A DNA stretch of 64,000 bases from Porphyromonas gulae DSM 15663 (GTDB lineage Bacteria > Bacteroidota > Bacteroidia > Bacteroidales > Porphyromonadaceae): assembly GCF_000378065.1 (NCBI RefSeq), contig NZ_KB899154.1, positions 17,827 through 81,826 on the forward strand, read 5' to 3'. The notes under the pieces were generated by a model that saw only the letters and a program-made list of their open reading frames with translations, made no database searches and was not told the origin of the DNA. Position 1 is the first letter of the stretch; every line of letters starts with the position of its first letter. Positions 47,852 to 58,235 of the stretch are shown here, in pieces. The position numbers and the translations under genes were made by a program.

Positions 47852-47963
47852 GAACGTGTGTGAATGCCTGCGGCAGTAGACTGGGAGCATTGCAGTAGGT
47901 ATTCCTCTCCGGTCGATGACCGAGAGAAGAAAAAACATGTATAATCAAGAAGACTTGATTTGA

Positions 47964-49029
<1,066 letters not shown>

Positions 49030-49093
49030 TTTTCAAGCCGTACGGAAACAGACCCTGATCATCTGAGGATCAGGGCAAACTTAAAAAAATCTT

Positions 49094-50509
49094 TCAAGCA
49101 AAGTCTCTCTTTCGAGTCGGAGAAACGGCAAATACCGAGAACCAAAATGCCAGCAAATAGGCACCTCGAACAAAGATCAGAGGGGATTCGATTGCCATTG
49201 TCAGGAGGATAGCAGGCAGGAAAAGGAGGAAATCATATCGTCTCTCGCGATAGGCAAAGTAAAACAACCCGCCTACGAATATCACCAATACGACCATCCC
49301 GGGAATCCCGAGCTGCATACCATCGGCCAAAAGTTGATTGTGCGGATGTTTCAACAAAATATCCGTATCGATCCGTGCCTGTAGCACATTGTCCATAGTA
49401 CCCAAGCGAATACCCGTCCACGGATGCCGATCGATAGCTTCCATCGCTATATCTCGCATTTGACTACGCTCTCCGTCAGCAAAAAAGCGATGCGACAAGA
49501 GACCGTTGAAGATAAAACCTCCTACAATGATAAGGACGAAAGAGGCGAATAAAAGTTTCTTTTTCTGGGATAGGAAAAAGGCTCGTACCAAGAAAAAGAA
49601 CATGATCGACAGGGGAATGAAGAGCATGGCCAAGCGGCTTTGGGTAATAAAAGCAAAGCATGACAAGGCGACCAAACCATAGACCATTTCCACCGTAGAT
49701 ACCGTTTGTTCCCGATAGAAATACTGACGTACGGCGACTGCCATAAAAATAGCGAATATGCCCAAGAAGATATAAGTGGGATGGGCAAAATGCGTCCAAT
49801 GGAGCATACAGAAGCTCGATGCAGGCATTGGGATATGAGCCTTGAGATAGAATTTATCGAAAGAGAAAGGAGATAAAACAGATTGACCGAAGTATTGGGT
49901 CAAAAGAAGAGAAATAAGAATGATGCAGGATAAGTACACCAATACAAGGCGGAAAGAAAAAGAAAGAAATACGCCCCATTCCGCTCTTGTCGGGCGCCAA
50001 CAGCACAAAGCCAAAGGCAAAGCCAATAAGGGAAGTCGCTGCTTAAGCGTATGCAGAGCGTCCTTAGTCTCTACAGCTCCGATAAGCCCCGTCATCTGAA
50101 ACAGATAGTAAGCTACCAGCAAAACAAGAATACCTACCGGCAGATAGAATTTCTTTTGAGCAATGGCATACACATAGGAAATACCACAGAAAAACCATAC
50201 CGCACCGATAGCAAAACCCAGCAGTTGGCCTACCGCAGCCACAACAAACGAGATAAGCAGCAGCTTGCGGAAGGTAGTAGCATCTGTCCGAATGACTCCT
50301 CTGACACCGGCAGCAACAGCCATTCCTCCCATAACGATGGCAAAAATCCACACGAAGAAAGGTGGCGCAGCCTTTTTCGGTTCGAATACCTGCCAGTCTT
50401 TCACCAATGGATATAATAAGGACAAGACTACGATACCGAGTATGAGAAAGACAACGTTCATATTTTGCCGCAATAAGCGGACAAACCGAACCGAAAACGT
50501 TTCAGACAT
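49094..50509 (-). CDS. waaL: O-antigen ligase
   Basis: A 471-residue polytopic inner-membrane protein with about 11-12 helices and a large periplasmic loop near residues 335-400. That loop carries the HPWTGIRLGT and KHPHNQLLADG segments, which are WaaL/Wzy_C motifs. It joins undecaprenyl-linked O-polysaccharide to lipid A-core in the periplasm. In P. gingivalis the homologue (PG1051, recalled) is the ligase for both O-LPS and A-LPS, and A-LPS anchors gingipains. Upstream neighbour is a lipoprotein gene on the same strand; downstream lies merR. Confidence 0.88.
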   Translation of the reverse strand: MSETFSVRFVRLLRQNMNVVFLILGIVVLSLLYPLVKDWQVFEPKKAAPPFFVWIFAIVMGGMAVAAGVRGVIRTDATTFRKLLLISFVVAAVGQLLGFAIGAVWFFCGISYVYAIAQKKFYLPVGILVLLVAYYLFQMTGLIGAVETKDALHTLKQRLPLLALPLALCCWRPTRAEWGVFLSFSFRLVLVYLSCIILISLLLTQYFGQSVLSPFSFDKFYLKAHIPMPASSFCMLHWTHFAHPTYIFLGIFAIFMAVAVRQYFYREQTVSTVEMVYGLVALSCFAFITQSRLAMLFIPLSIMFFFLVRAFFLSQKKKLLFASFVLIIVGGFIFNGLLSHRFFADGERSQMRDIAMEAIDRHPWTGIRLGTMDNVLQARIDTDILLKHPHNQLLADGMQLGIPGMVVLVIFVGGLFYFAYRERRYDFLLFLPAILLTMAIESPLIFVRGAYLLAFWFSVFAVSPTRKRDFA

Positions 50510-50550
50510 GATAGTGTTTGAAATAATTGATGAGGAAAAATAGCCGACCT

Positions 50551-51438
50551 CTATCGGGAAGATAAACCAAGTTTGTCACTCAAATAACGGATACGCTTTT
50601 CAGCCTTTTCTCTTTCTCCCATGAGAGTAGTACGATAGCTGTAAATTTGTGCCAGACGGGCGGTCTCCGACAAGGATTTCACACCTGTTTTCGATATTTG
50701 GAATGTATGCATCGCTTTGCCTTCGGCCATCAAATCTATCCGGAGAGCATATCCCTCGGAATCGGCCTGAACAAAAAGCTCACCGATTTTCACCGTCTCT
50801 TCGGCAGGATAGGTCACTATTTCGTAGTGCAACCCCAAATCTGCAAATCGATAGTTGAGTGCAGCATCGTAGGGAATGTCGCGAGTTTGCAGCGTGGACT
50901 TGGTCTGCACATCCGTCACTCGGATAGCAGTATGATTGATAGCCTTGGCTCCGGCATAAACACTCAGCACAATGAGATTGCCAAGCGTATCCGTACTGCA
51001 ACGCAGACGAGTACATTCCTGGCCGGAAGCCTCACCGAACCCCGAGAGATAGAACTCCGGTGATCTTCCCTCCTCCGAGGACGTCTTGCTGAAAGGACGG
51101 GATATGCTGTCGATCCGACCGGAGAGAACAAGCAAAGCACTATCGGCGAAAGCACGATTGCGTTCGCACTCTTTGTACTCGGCCTGCCGGCTAAGAGACA
51201 AAGCCTCCTTACGGGCCACCGTATCGGTGGAGTAATGACGATGGAGACTGTCTGCCAAAATTCGAACTCCGGAGTAATCGGCATGCTCGTATGCCTCGTG
51301 CATCAATGCAAGTAACTGCCCGGCTCCCGACTTTGTATCCTGCTTACAACCGACAGAGTGTAATAAGAGGAGGAAAAGCAAGAAAGGGAGAAAAATTCGT
51401 CTCGCCACACCTATATATCTGCTAAATACTATACTCAT
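50551..51438 (-). CDS. Hypothetical lipoprotein
   Basis: A 295-residue protein with a lipoprotein signal peptide: basic start, hydrophobic core LFLLFLLLLHSVG and Cys at about residue 31. The N-terminal mature part has TPR-like helices (HEAYEHADYSGVRILADSLH...), the middle is beta-rich and the C-terminus (about 265-295) is helical and charged. Function not recognised. It starts 10 nt after the MCE gene ends and so belongs to the amidase-MCE-lipoprotein transcription unit, which suggests an envelope role. Confidence 0.75.
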   Translation of the reverse strand: MSIVFSRYIGVARRIFLPFLLFLLLLHSVGCKQDTKSGAGQLLALMHEAYEHADYSGVRILADSLHRHYSTDTVARKEALSLSRQAEYKECERNRAFADSALLVLSGRIDSISRPFSKTSSEEGRSPEFYLSGFGEASGQECTRLRCSTDTLGNLIVLSVYAGAKAINHTAIRVTDVQTKSTLQTRDIPYDAALNYRFADLGLHYEIVTYPAEETVKIGELFVQADSEGYALRIDLMAEGKAMHTFQISKTGVKSLSETARLAQIYSYRTTLMGEREKAEKRIRYLSDKLGLSSR

Positions 51439-51448
51439 TCACGCGCGA

Positions 51449-52327
51449 TCAAAAAACGGAGAAGTGTACATAGCGTTTGGGATTGGCTTTGAGGTCGCGC
51501 AATAGTGCATCCGCACTCGAAGCCATACTATCCAGTCGCATATAGAGCGATTTGTCGTTCAAGAGCATCCCGAGCGAACCGTCGGAATTGCGAATTTGAT
51601 CGGAAAAGCTTCGAAGGTTCTCCGATGTAGCCTGCAATTCGGCCATCAAAGCCTCCAGTTTCAGCTGTTTCAATTCCTCCGAAAGCTCTGCCACATTATC
51701 CGTGATGGTACGTGTATTGGCCATGACGGCAGGCAGTTGTGTCCCGATGGACTTATCCAAAGAAGCAGTCAAACGATTTAGCCGCTGGGCCGTTGCTGCC
51801 ATATTCTCCATCATTATAGCCAAATTGGGATTATTGACCATATTCGCCAAGCCGACAATGACTGAATCCACCTTCGGCATCATGTTCACGACAGAAGGAA
51901 CGATCTTATTCGACGTTACCGACATAATATCTTCGGGAGTTTCAGACCGAATGGTATCCCCCGGATTCAGGTATCCATCCCGAGGATCACCTTGCATGAT
52001 GCGAAGCTCCGCTCCACTCAAAGCTGTCTGGTGAATGGCCAAATGACTGCCTTTGGGCATACGATATTCGGACTCGAGATCGACTCCCACAATGATAGAA
52101 CGACCATTCTTATAGTCGAAGCTAAGAGACTTTACCACTCCTACCTTATAGCCGTTGACCAATACGGGACTGGCGACATTAACGTTCTTCACTTCCGGGA
52201 AAGCGGCATAATACACATTCTCCCGTTTGAAAACGTTGAATCCTTTCAGGTAGTTCAGACCGAAGTACAGCAGAAAAAGAGCAATGAGAGTCAATGCTCC
52301 GATCTTTGTAGTCTTATTTATTCTCAT
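51449..52327 (-). CDS. MCE/MlaD family protein
   Basis: A 292-residue protein anchored by one N-terminal helix (about 9-27). An MCE (MlaD) domain covers about residues 38-115 (YYAAFPEVKNVNVASPVLVNG...GAELRIMQGD), and a long coiled coil follows (about 150-260). MCE proteins form hexameric rings that pass phospholipids between inner and outer membrane. No MlaE/MlaF genes are nearby. It lies 40 nt after the amidase gene on the same strand; this amidase-MCE order is common in Bacteroidales. Confidence 0.9.
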   Translation of the reverse strand: MRINKTTKIGALTLIALFLLYFGLNYLKGFNVFKRENVYYAAFPEVKNVNVASPVLVNGYKVGVVKSLSFDYKNGRSIIVGVDLESEYRMPKGSHLAIHQTALSGAELRIMQGDPRDGYLNPGDTIRSETPEDIMSVTSNKIVPSVVNMMPKVDSVIVGLANMVNNPNLAIMMENMAATAQRLNRLTASLDKSIGTQLPAVMANTRTITDNVAELSEELKQLKLEALMAELQATSENLRSFSDQIRNSDGSLGMLLNDKSLYMRLDSMASSADALLRDLKANPKRYVHFSVF

Positions 52328-52367
52328 TTCTTTTATTGTTACCTCTAATAATGCTTTCCAAACAATA

Positions 52368-53555
52368 TCAATATATCTCTCTCACACGTTTGCCTGCCTC
52401 ATAAACCACGATATAAGCATCGGGGAAACTTTTCCTGACCTTTTTCCGAAGGCGACGTGCCTCCCCCTCGCTGGAAGCCGCTCCTGTAAGATAAAAGAAT
52501 CGACCGCCTCGTTGTTCAATGGTCACCTTGTAACCTTTCAATCGCTTATCGCCATTTTTGAGCTTCGTCTTCGAGGACATGATCTGTATTTTATAGGTTT
52601 CCTTCGTGGAATGAGCACCCTCATCCAACTTTGTGGCATGCTCCTTGGGAGCTATACTTCCCTTATCATCAGACATATCTGCCGAAAAGGCAGCATTGTC
52701 TTCAGCTTCGGCTTCGGCCTTATCCTCTTCTTCAGTAGCCTGTGGTGCAGGTTCGGACACCTTACCGGAACGTCTGTCATAATCCTCCTTGTATCGGGCA
52801 AATCCTCGGGCTATAGCCGAAGCCAACTCGTCACGCCCGGCTTCCGACCCCAAATAACGAGCCTCTGCCGGATTGCTTATAAAGCCCAGTTCGACGAGAA
52901 CACTCGGCATGGCAGAAAACACGAGTACAGCCAGATTGCCGAGCTTCACCCCTCTGTCATGACGCCCCTTGGCCACAAATCCTTTTTGGATCTGTTGAGC
53001 CAGTTTGATGCTCTGATCCTGATACGTATTCTGCATCAGTTCGAACATGATATAACTCTCGGACGAACGGGGGTCAAACCCTTTATAGACGGTCTTATAG
53101 TCTTTCTCCATCAATATGACGGCGTTCTCACGCTGGACTACCGCCATATTTTTACTGTTACGTTCATGCCCCATTACATAGGTCTCAGTACCATAACCTC
53201 CATGACCTCGCTCTTGGGAATTGACATGAATACTGATAAAAAGGTCGGCATTGTTTTTATTGGCATATTCGGCACGCCCCATCAGGGTAACGAAGAAATC
53301 CTTCTCACGGGTATAGAGCACTTTCACATCCGGATGTTTGCTTTTAATCAGTCGCCCCACACGCAAAGCCACGGCCAAATTGATGTCTTTTTCTCGCAAA
53401 CCATTACCGACCGCCCCCGAATCATGTCCTCCGTGTCCGGCATCGATAACCACCGTAAACGCACGATTGCGTTGGCTCTCCAACGGCAAACAAACGATCA
53501 GTAGAAGAGCCGTAATCCAAAGCAACAGATAGGGGGTATGGTTTTTCCTCGACAT
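52368..53555 (-). CDS. N-acetylmuramoyl-L-alanine amidase with SPOR-like C-terminus
   Basis: A 395-residue exported enzyme. The signal segment (about 8-28) precedes an Amidase_3 domain (about 33-245): VVIDAGHGGHDSGA supplies the first Zn-binding His, FISIHVNS another, and VLVELGFISN the catalytic Glu. An acidic linker (about 255-310) leads to a C-terminal SPOR-like domain (about 318-390), which would recruit it to denuded glycan at the division site. It cleaves stem peptides from MurNAc during daughter-cell separation. It heads the amidase-MCE-lipoprotein unit. Confidence 0.93.
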   Translation of the reverse strand: MSRKNHTPYLLLWITALLLIVCLPLESQRNRAFTVVIDAGHGGHDSGAVGNGLREKDINLAVALRVGRLIKSKHPDVKVLYTREKDFFVTLMGRAEYANKNNADLFISIHVNSQERGHGGYGTETYVMGHERNSKNMAVVQRENAVILMEKDYKTVYKGFDPRSSESYIMFELMQNTYQDQSIKLAQQIQKGFVAKGRHDRGVKLGNLAVLVFSAMPSVLVELGFISNPAEARYLGSEAGRDELASAIARGFARYKEDYDRRSGKVSEPAPQATEEEDKAEAEAEDNAAFSADMSDDKGSIAPKEHATKLDEGAHSTKETYKIQIMSSKTKLKNGDKRLKGYKVTIEQRGGRFFYLTGAASSEGEARRLRKKVRKSFPDAYIVVYEAGKRVREIY

Positions 53556-53687
53556 GAACTTTATTATCCCTTAAATGAGTACAAAAATAAGGATTATCCG
53601 CAACAAACGATGGCTCCAAAATTGCCTTTTTTACTATCGGCCCTTTAGAGGAAGCTTGGCCAAGGCATCGAAAGAAAAAGGACAGCC

Positions 53688-53737
53688 ACAAAAAAAGAAT
53701 GCACCGACTTCTCATACCAAGCTGAGAAAATCGGTGC
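53688..53737 (-). terminator. Terminator of the SRP RNA / tRNA-Thr transcript
   Basis: On the minus strand GCACCGA...TCGGTGC, with TTCTCA/TGAGAA inside, is followed by ATTCTTTTTTTG. It lies 12 nt past the tRNA. Confidence 0.9.
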
Positions 53738-53748
53738 AATTCTTTTCG

Positions 53749-53822
53749 AGCCTCTTGTCGGATTCGAACCAACGACCCCGAGATTACAAATCACGTGCTC
53801 TGGCCAACTGAGCTAAAGAGGC
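53749..53822 (-). tRNA. tRNA-Thr (TGT)
   Basis: The acceptor GCCTCTT pairs with AAGAGGC; D-arm AGCTCAGTTGGCCAGAGC; anticodon loop TTTGTAA with anticodon TGT; T-arm GTTGGTTCGAATCCGAC. It begins 4 nt after the SRP RNA. Confidence 0.93.
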
Positions 53823-53826
53823 AGAT

Positions 53827-53922
53827 GGGTAAGCTGGCTATATCGCGCCGCTACAACCTAATACCCTTGCTGCGATCAAGCCCTGGGGGAATCAAAGGGA
53901 GCATGCCGTATAGGACTTACCC
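53827..53922 (-). ncRNA. ffs: Small SRP RNA (4.5S-like)
   Basis: About 96 nt folding into one long hairpin: GGGTAAG at the 5' end pairs with CTTACCC at the 3' end, CTATA with TATAG, and the apical part CCC-CCAGG ... GCAGCAA-GGG has the conserved asymmetric loop of SRP domain IV (CAGG opposite AGCA). It binds Ffh (gene at 35.6 kb in this window) for co-translational membrane targeting. A TACTTTTG promoter element ends 5 nt before the 5' end, and tRNA-Thr follows directly. Assigned by fold and motif; the exact ends are approximate. Confidence 0.85.
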
Positions 53923-53927
53923 GGGTG

Positions 53928-53935
53928 CAAAAGTA
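53928..53935 (-). promoter_or_regulatory. -7 promoter element of SRP RNA / tRNA-Thr
   Basis: TACTTTTG on the minus strand, placing the start site at about the first G of the SRP RNA. Confidence 0.65.
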
Positions 53936-54093
53936 GTAATAATTCCATAACGGCCAAATGATCGAACGGAAATAATCCGATTTTTTCCTCCTGACAGCGA
54001 AAATTCTTTTGGAAACGAATAGTCTCTGAGCTGACCGAAGCGGAGAAGATTTGCGATGCGGAAATTCGATTCCACGTGGTTGACGGTTTTGAC

Positions 54094-54101
54094 TATATTT
54101 G
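54094..54101 (+). promoter_or_regulatory. -7 promoter element of a small orphan transcript
   Basis: TATATTTG on the plus strand, about 97 nt before a 45-codon frame and 260 nt before a strong terminator. Confidence 0.45.
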
Positions 54102-54197
54102 CCGGCCAAGAAAGCTCCCATCAAGAGTATAAAGCTCTTTGCCGAAAGTGATTATCGAATTGATATAGAACGATATTGATAAATAATTTACAACCAA

Positions 54198-54335
54198 ATG
54201 ACAACGAAAACACATACAACCCCGACACATATATTGCCCAACCTGACAGGCCGGTTCCATCCCCTCCGCATCTGTCATACCACCGCTTTATTCGGTCTAA
54301 GCAAGAATATCTCTATGACAAATAAAGAGGAATAA
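54198..54335 (+). CDS. Possible small protein (45 residues)
   Basis: An ATG-initiated frame encoding a 45-residue His/Thr-rich peptide (start MTTKTHTTPTHILPN, end SMTNKEE). It lies between a promoter-like element at 54094 and an intrinsic terminator at 54363, so the region is probably transcribed. No homology is recognised, and composition alone does not prove translation; the transcript may instead be a small RNA. Confidence 0.35.
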   Translation: MTTKTHTTPTHILPNLTGRFHPLRICHTTALFGLSKNISMTNKEE

Positions 54336-54362
54336 CGCTTCCATAGTCTCCTCAAAGATCTA

Positions 54363-54402
54363 AGGCAGCCACCGAGTTCCCCATAGAACTCGGTGGCTGC
54401 CT
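54363..54402 (+). terminator. Intrinsic terminator of the small orphan transcript
   Basis: AGGCAGCCACCGAGTTC pairs perfectly with GAACTCGGTGGCTGCCT around a short loop, followed by TTGTTTTA. Confidence 0.85.
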
Positions 54403-54442
54403 TTGTTTTATCACCTCTCGAAAAAGCCTTTTTCAGCCTGCG

Positions 54443-54686
54443 ATTTATATAGAAATGAGTTTCTATCTATATATAAATGGAAAACGATTTATATACAAAT
54501 CGAAAACGATCTATATATTTATCGTAAATGATTTGTATATAGATCGTTATCTTCTCTTCCAAAAGTCATGTTTCTACCTGAAAAACTTCCTCTTCTTGCC
54601 TTTTTCGCTTCAAAATCTTCTTCCTTTCAGGTGCTTATTTGGAATGATTCCAAACTCATCTTCGTTGTTGAAAACCTTTTTGGCGC
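54443..54686 (-). repeat. 22-bp-period element with palindromic minisatellite (right, inverted copy)
   Basis: Five consecutive 22-nt units (54443-54552) have the palindromic GATTTATATATAAATC-type core joined by GAAAAC. A diverged middle follows, then a 66-nt end segment (54621-54686) that is the near-exact reverse complement of the start of the element at 43635. The two elements therefore point at each other across 10.8 kb. No coding. Confidence 0.8.
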
Positions 54687-54723
54687 GTATTTTTAAGCCG
54701 GTTAATGGCAAAAAAGGAAATAA

Positions 54724-54770
54724 AAAAGGCTAAGCACGAACCAATCTATGTCGGTATGCTTAGCCTATTT
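54724..54770 (-). terminator. Intrinsic terminator of catalase
   Basis: On the minus strand AGGCTAAGCA ... TGCTTAGCCT is followed by TTTTTTATTT. It lies about 40 nt after the catalase stop. Confidence 0.88.
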
Positions 54771-54808
54771 ATCGCTTTAGCAACTTTCTATGGATCTGGC
54801 TGTATCGC

Positions 54809-56266
54809 TTACAATGCTTCGTTTACGTCAAGCCCCAAAGCCTTTGCTACTCCCTTGCCATAGTCCGGATCGGCCTTGTAGCAATTCGCTATATGGCGCA
54901 GCTTGATCTCTTTGGGGATATCACCCATGGCACGAGCCGTATTGTCGAATAGTACCTGCTGCTGATCCGGCGACATGATATGGAAGAGCTTGCGAGGCTG
55001 AGAATAATAGTCACTGTCATCTTCCCTGAAATCCCATTGATAGGCAGCACCATCAAGTTCGAGGGGTGGCTCTTTGTACTCATTCTGATCTTGCCAGTGC
55101 CCATAGCTGTTAGGCTCATAGCCAAGACGCGAACCGAAGTTGCCATCTACCCTCATGGCTCCATCCCTGTGATACATATTCAGGAAAGGACAACGACTCC
55201 TGTTTACAGGTATTTGGTGATGATTCACGCCGAGCCGATAGCGCTGCGTATCGCCATAGGAAAAGAGACGCCCCTGCAACATCCTGTCAGGAGAGAAGCT
55301 GATACCGGGTACCACATTGGCAGGATTGAATGCCGACTGCTCCACATCGGCAAAGTAGTTTTCCGGATTGCGGTTCAGCTCCATTACGCCAACTTCGATA
55401 AGGGGAAAATCTTTCTGCGACCACACCTTTGTCAAGTCGAAAGGATTATACGGCAAAGCTTTGGCTTCTTCCTCCGTCATGATCTGCACCTTGAGCGTCC
55501 AACGAGGATAGTCGCCACGCTCAATGCTTTCAAATAAGTCTCTCTGATGACTTTCACGATCTTTCCCGATCAATGCTTCCGCCTCTGCATCTGTCAGATT
55601 CTTTATCCCCTGTTGAGTGTGGAGATGAAATTTCACCCAATGTCTTACTCCTTCGGCGTTGATAAACGAGAATGCATGGCTTCCGTAGCCGTGCATGTGA
55701 CGATAGCTGGCAGGTATACCTCGGTCGCTCATTGTGATAGTCACCTGATGGAGAGCTTCGGGCAGAAGTGTCCAGAAGTCCCAGTTGTTTTGAGGACTCC
55801 TCATATTGGTGCGTGGGTCACGCTTTACTACGTGGTTCAGGTCGGGGAATTTGAGAGGATCTCTCAGGAAAAATACGGGGGTATTGTTTCCTACGAGGTC
55901 CCAGTTACCTTCCTCAGTATAAAACTTGATAGCAAAGCCACGTATATCCCGCTCCGCATCAGCCGCACCACGCTCTCCAGCCACAGTCGAGAAGCGTACA
56001 AACAGCTCGGTCTGCTTGCCGATCTCGGAGAAAATAGCCGCCTTCGTGTACTTGGTGATGTCATGAGTGACAGTAAATGTGCCGAAAGCTCCCGAACCTT
56101 TGGCATGCATACGACGTTCGGGGATCACTTCACGATCGAAGTGAGCCAGCTTTTCCAAAAACCAGACATCCTGCAGAAGCATAGGACCACGCTTGCCTGC
56201 AGTGGCCACATTCTGATTGTCTGCTACGGGGGCACCCGCAGCTGTAGTAAGTTTGTTCTTTTCCAT
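54809..56266 (-). CDS. Monofunctional heme catalase (small-subunit)
   Basis: A 485-residue cytoplasmic catalase of the small-subunit clade. The active-site His 54 is in [12 protein letters not shown], the distal Asn 127 in [12 protein letters not shown], and the proximal heme ligand Tyr 337 in [14 protein letters not shown]. It dismutates H2O2 to water and oxygen. The frame is intact with all key residues. P. gingivalis is classically catalase-negative, while P. gulae and several animal-associated Porphyromonas are catalase-positive. The gene follows a flavodoxin-like gene by 48 nt on the same strand and is probably read from the same promoter. Confidence 0.97.
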   Translation of the reverse strand: MEKNKLTTAAGAPVADNQNVATAGKRGPMLLQDVWFLEKLAHFDREVIPERRMHAKGSGAFGTFTVTHDITKYTKAAIFSEIGKQTELFVRFSTVAGERGAADAERDIRGFAIKFYTEEGNWDLVGNNTPVFFLRDPLKFPDLNHVVKRDPRTNMRSPQNNWDFWTLLPEALHQVTITMSDRGIPASYRHMHGYGSHAFSFINAEGVRHWVKFHLHTQQGIKNLTDAEAEALIGKDRESHQRDLFESIERGDYPRWTLKVQIMTEEEAKALPYNPFDLTKVWSQKDFPLIEVGVMELNRNPENYFADVEQSAFNPANVVPGISFSPDRMLQGRLFSYGDTQRYRLGVNHHQIPVNRSRCPFLNMYHRDGAMRVDGNFGSRLGYEPNSYGHWQDQNEYKEPPLELDGAAYQWDFREDDSDYYSQPRKLFHIMSPDQQQVLFDNTARAMGDIPKEIKLRHIANCYKADPDYGKGVAKALGLDVNEAL

Positions 56267-56314
56267 TGTTTTGTCTCTTATTTAAGTTAAGTAATTAAAT
56301 GTCCAAACAAGATG

Positions 56315-56761
56315 TCATTCACTTTTTTCGTGAAGTGTCTTTATCTTCTCTATATAATGATCCAATCTCCGTTTGTCATCCTCTGAGAGGATACCGGTAC
56401 GAGAGCGCATCGTATCGATGCAAGCAACACCCGACAAATTGAGATGCCGCTTCATCCTGTTGAAGATGGCACCGGTACGCAACTTATAAGTAGCAAAAAG
56501 GACAAGATTGGGAGGCAATGTCGCCGGAAGTTTGCGAGAGCCTTCTACCCAAAGATGGCTGGGATGCTGATTGACGACGAACCACCCCGAAGTCCAGCTG
56601 CCAAGCATAAGGAGATCCGAGTCCTTGATCTGATCGTCCTTAAAGTCAGAAAGTGCTCCGAAGTTCACATTCACCCCCCTACTCCACAAGTACATGGCCA
56701 TAGCTCTTGCCCATCCGGCAGTACGGCCTTTCTTGCTCTGATATAGTATAGTTGCTTTCAT
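56315..56761 (-). CDS. Flavodoxin-like protein
   Basis: A 148-residue cytoplasmic protein. The N-terminal strand-loop MKATILYQSKKGRTAGWARAM resembles the FMN phosphate loop of flavodoxins, with LMLGSWTSGWFV as the second loop. Tail residues about 110-148 are helical. It may be an electron carrier or NAD(P)H oxidoreductase partner. It is the first gene of a unit with catalase and has a good promoter at 56791, which suggests a link to oxidative stress; the exact partner is unknown. Confidence 0.8.
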   Translation of the reverse strand: MKATILYQSKKGRTAGWARAMAMYLWSRGVNVNFGALSDFKDDQIKDSDLLMLGSWTSGWFVVNQHPSHLWVEGSRKLPATLPPNLVLFATYKLRTGAIFNRMKRHLNLSGVACIDTMRSRTGILSEDDKRRLDHYIEKIKTLHEKSE

Positions 56762-56790
56762 TTTTCTTTTTATTCGTATTACTTATTTGA

Positions 56791-56798
56791 CAAAGATA
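56791..56798 (-). promoter_or_regulatory. -7 promoter element of the flavodoxin-catalase unit
   Basis: TATCTTTG on the minus strand, 30 nt before the ATG at 56761. Confidence 0.55.
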
Positions 56799-57270
56799 TA
56801 GAGCAAGATTCTTATATGTAATTCGCAGATTTTATCAAACTATAGCTCTTATCTATATTCCATAAACCGATTGCATATCATCCTCCTCAACAGCCGAATC
56901 ATGCACTAAAAAACACCATAAAGTAACCCCGTTCAGTCCTCCATCTTACTGCCTCAAATATAACACTTTATACCAACTATTTAAAGCCTTTCACACAAGA
57001 ATCCCAAAAACCGTCAATGAATGGGATTTGAATAGAGGAAATCGCTCATGATTCGATAGACAATGGGAAAAGAATGGCCAGGGAAAGAGAATGAAACGGC
57101 TCTTGTGGATACAACTTTGCATCCGGATACCTCGATGCAGGTAAAAGAGCGAGGGAGAGCCTGTGGTTTGACGAATTCTTCGATGAAAATAAGCATCTTT
57201 GTCATACTGAGAACGTTGTGCCGCAGGCCAACAGACCGAACACTTCGGTAATAATAGAAGTTATAGAAGC
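56799..57270. other. Intergenic region between flavodoxin-catalase unit and dtxR
   Basis: No convincing gene. Two short open frames on opposite strands around 57.0-57.3 kb overlap each other and lack protein-like composition. A weak -7-like ATCTTTG at about 57197 could serve the dtxR gene. Confidence 0.4.
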
Positions 57271-58203
57271 ATGAATTTATTCTCGAATCTTCCATTTCGT
57301 TTCGATGTACGCCGTCTGTCCGAAGACACGCTTAAAGCCATCTATTCTTTGGAAGAAGATGGTCTGCCAGTCAATGCAGACCAACTGGCCGGACTGACCG
57401 GACTGAAGGTAAGCAACCAACAGTATATACTCGATCTGCTGCACAAACAAGGCTATTGTCTTCCTCCGGACTCGCATCTGACCGAAAGCGGACGGAAATA
57501 TGCGCTCAAGGTGATTCGACGCCACAGGCTTTTGGAAAAATACCTGTCCGAACACTCCGGCTACGAACCCAGCGAATGGCATGCACAAGCCTGTAAGGAG
57601 GAGCACTATCTGTCCGATGAAGAGCAGGAGCGGATAGCAGTCCGCCTCGGCAATCCGCTTTTTGACCCGCACGGCGATCCCATCCCGACGGAAGAGGGCG
57701 AAGTGCAGTCGGTGGAAGGAGTATATGCCGACGAACTGCCGGATGATTCGTATGTGAGAGTGATCCACATCGAAGACGAGCCTGCCGACCTGTACCGACA
57801 GATAGAAACCATCGGCCTCTTCCGGGGTGCTGTATTCCACCTTCTACATACCGATACGAATGGAGTGCACCTCTCTTTCGAGGGGGAGCAATTCTTGCTA
57901 CCACGGGAGGCTGCACATAATCTGACCGTAATGCCCTGTACGGACGAAGGCATGATAGATTTGGCGCAGAAGACCGTCAAGCTCACTACGCTTCGTCAGG
58001 GTGAAGAAGCTACAATAGCCGGCATCAGTAAGGCCTGTCGGGGAGCCAATCGCAGACGGCTGTTGGACTTGGGGTTCGTACGCGGTAGCCGAATCGCCAT
58101 AGATCTGACCAGTCCCTTGGGCAATCCGACGGCTTATGTGGTCAGAGGAACAGCCATCGCCCTGCGACACGATCAAGCTCGTTATATCCTTATATACAGG
58201 TAA
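57271..58203 (+). CDS. DtxR/MntR-type metalloregulator with C-terminal FeoA domain
   Basis: A 310-residue regulator. The N-terminal winged HTH (about 12-75; [29 protein letters not shown]) and a metal-binding/dimer domain (about 80-145; [15 protein letters not shown]... with conserved His/Glu) are of the iron-dependent repressor family. The C-terminal part (about 235-310, [15 protein letters not shown] onward) is a FeoA/SH3-like domain. It would repress metal uptake genes when Fe2+ or Mn2+ is replete. It is 32 nt upstream of feoB2, so autoregulation of that pair is likely. Manganese rather than iron is suggested by P. gingivalis FeoB2 literature. Confidence 0.92.
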   Translation: MNLFSNLPFRFDVRRLSEDTLKAIYSLEEDGLPVNADQLAGLTGLKVSNQQYILDLLHKQGYCLPPDSHLTESGRKYALKVIRRHRLLEKYLSEHSGYEPSEWHAQACKEEHYLSDEEQERIAVRLGNPLFDPHGDPIPTEEGEVQSVEGVYADELPDDSYVRVIHIEDEPADLYRQIETIGLFRGAVFHLLHTDTNGVHLSFEGEQFLLPREAAHNLTVMPCTDEGMIDLAQKTVKLTTLRQGEEATIAGISKACRGANRRRLLDLGFVRGSRIAIDLTSPLGNPTAYVVRGTAIALRHDQARYILIYR

Positions 58204-58235
58204 AAAACAAAACGCTCAGACCAACTTCGAATCGA

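Noticed and set aside
49044..49090. Hairpin CCCTGATC/GGATCAGGG as terminator of waaL
   Set aside because: The T-run on the waaL strand lies before, not after, the stem, so it does not have terminator form; it could be a mere dyad.
52284..53504. 406-codon open frame antisense to the amidase and MCE genes
   Set aside because: It spans two confident genes on the other strand and has no domain of its own.
57014..57295. 93-codon minus-strand frame upstream of the DtxR-type gene
   Set aside because: It overlaps the start of dtxR and an equally long frame on the opposite strand; no protein features.
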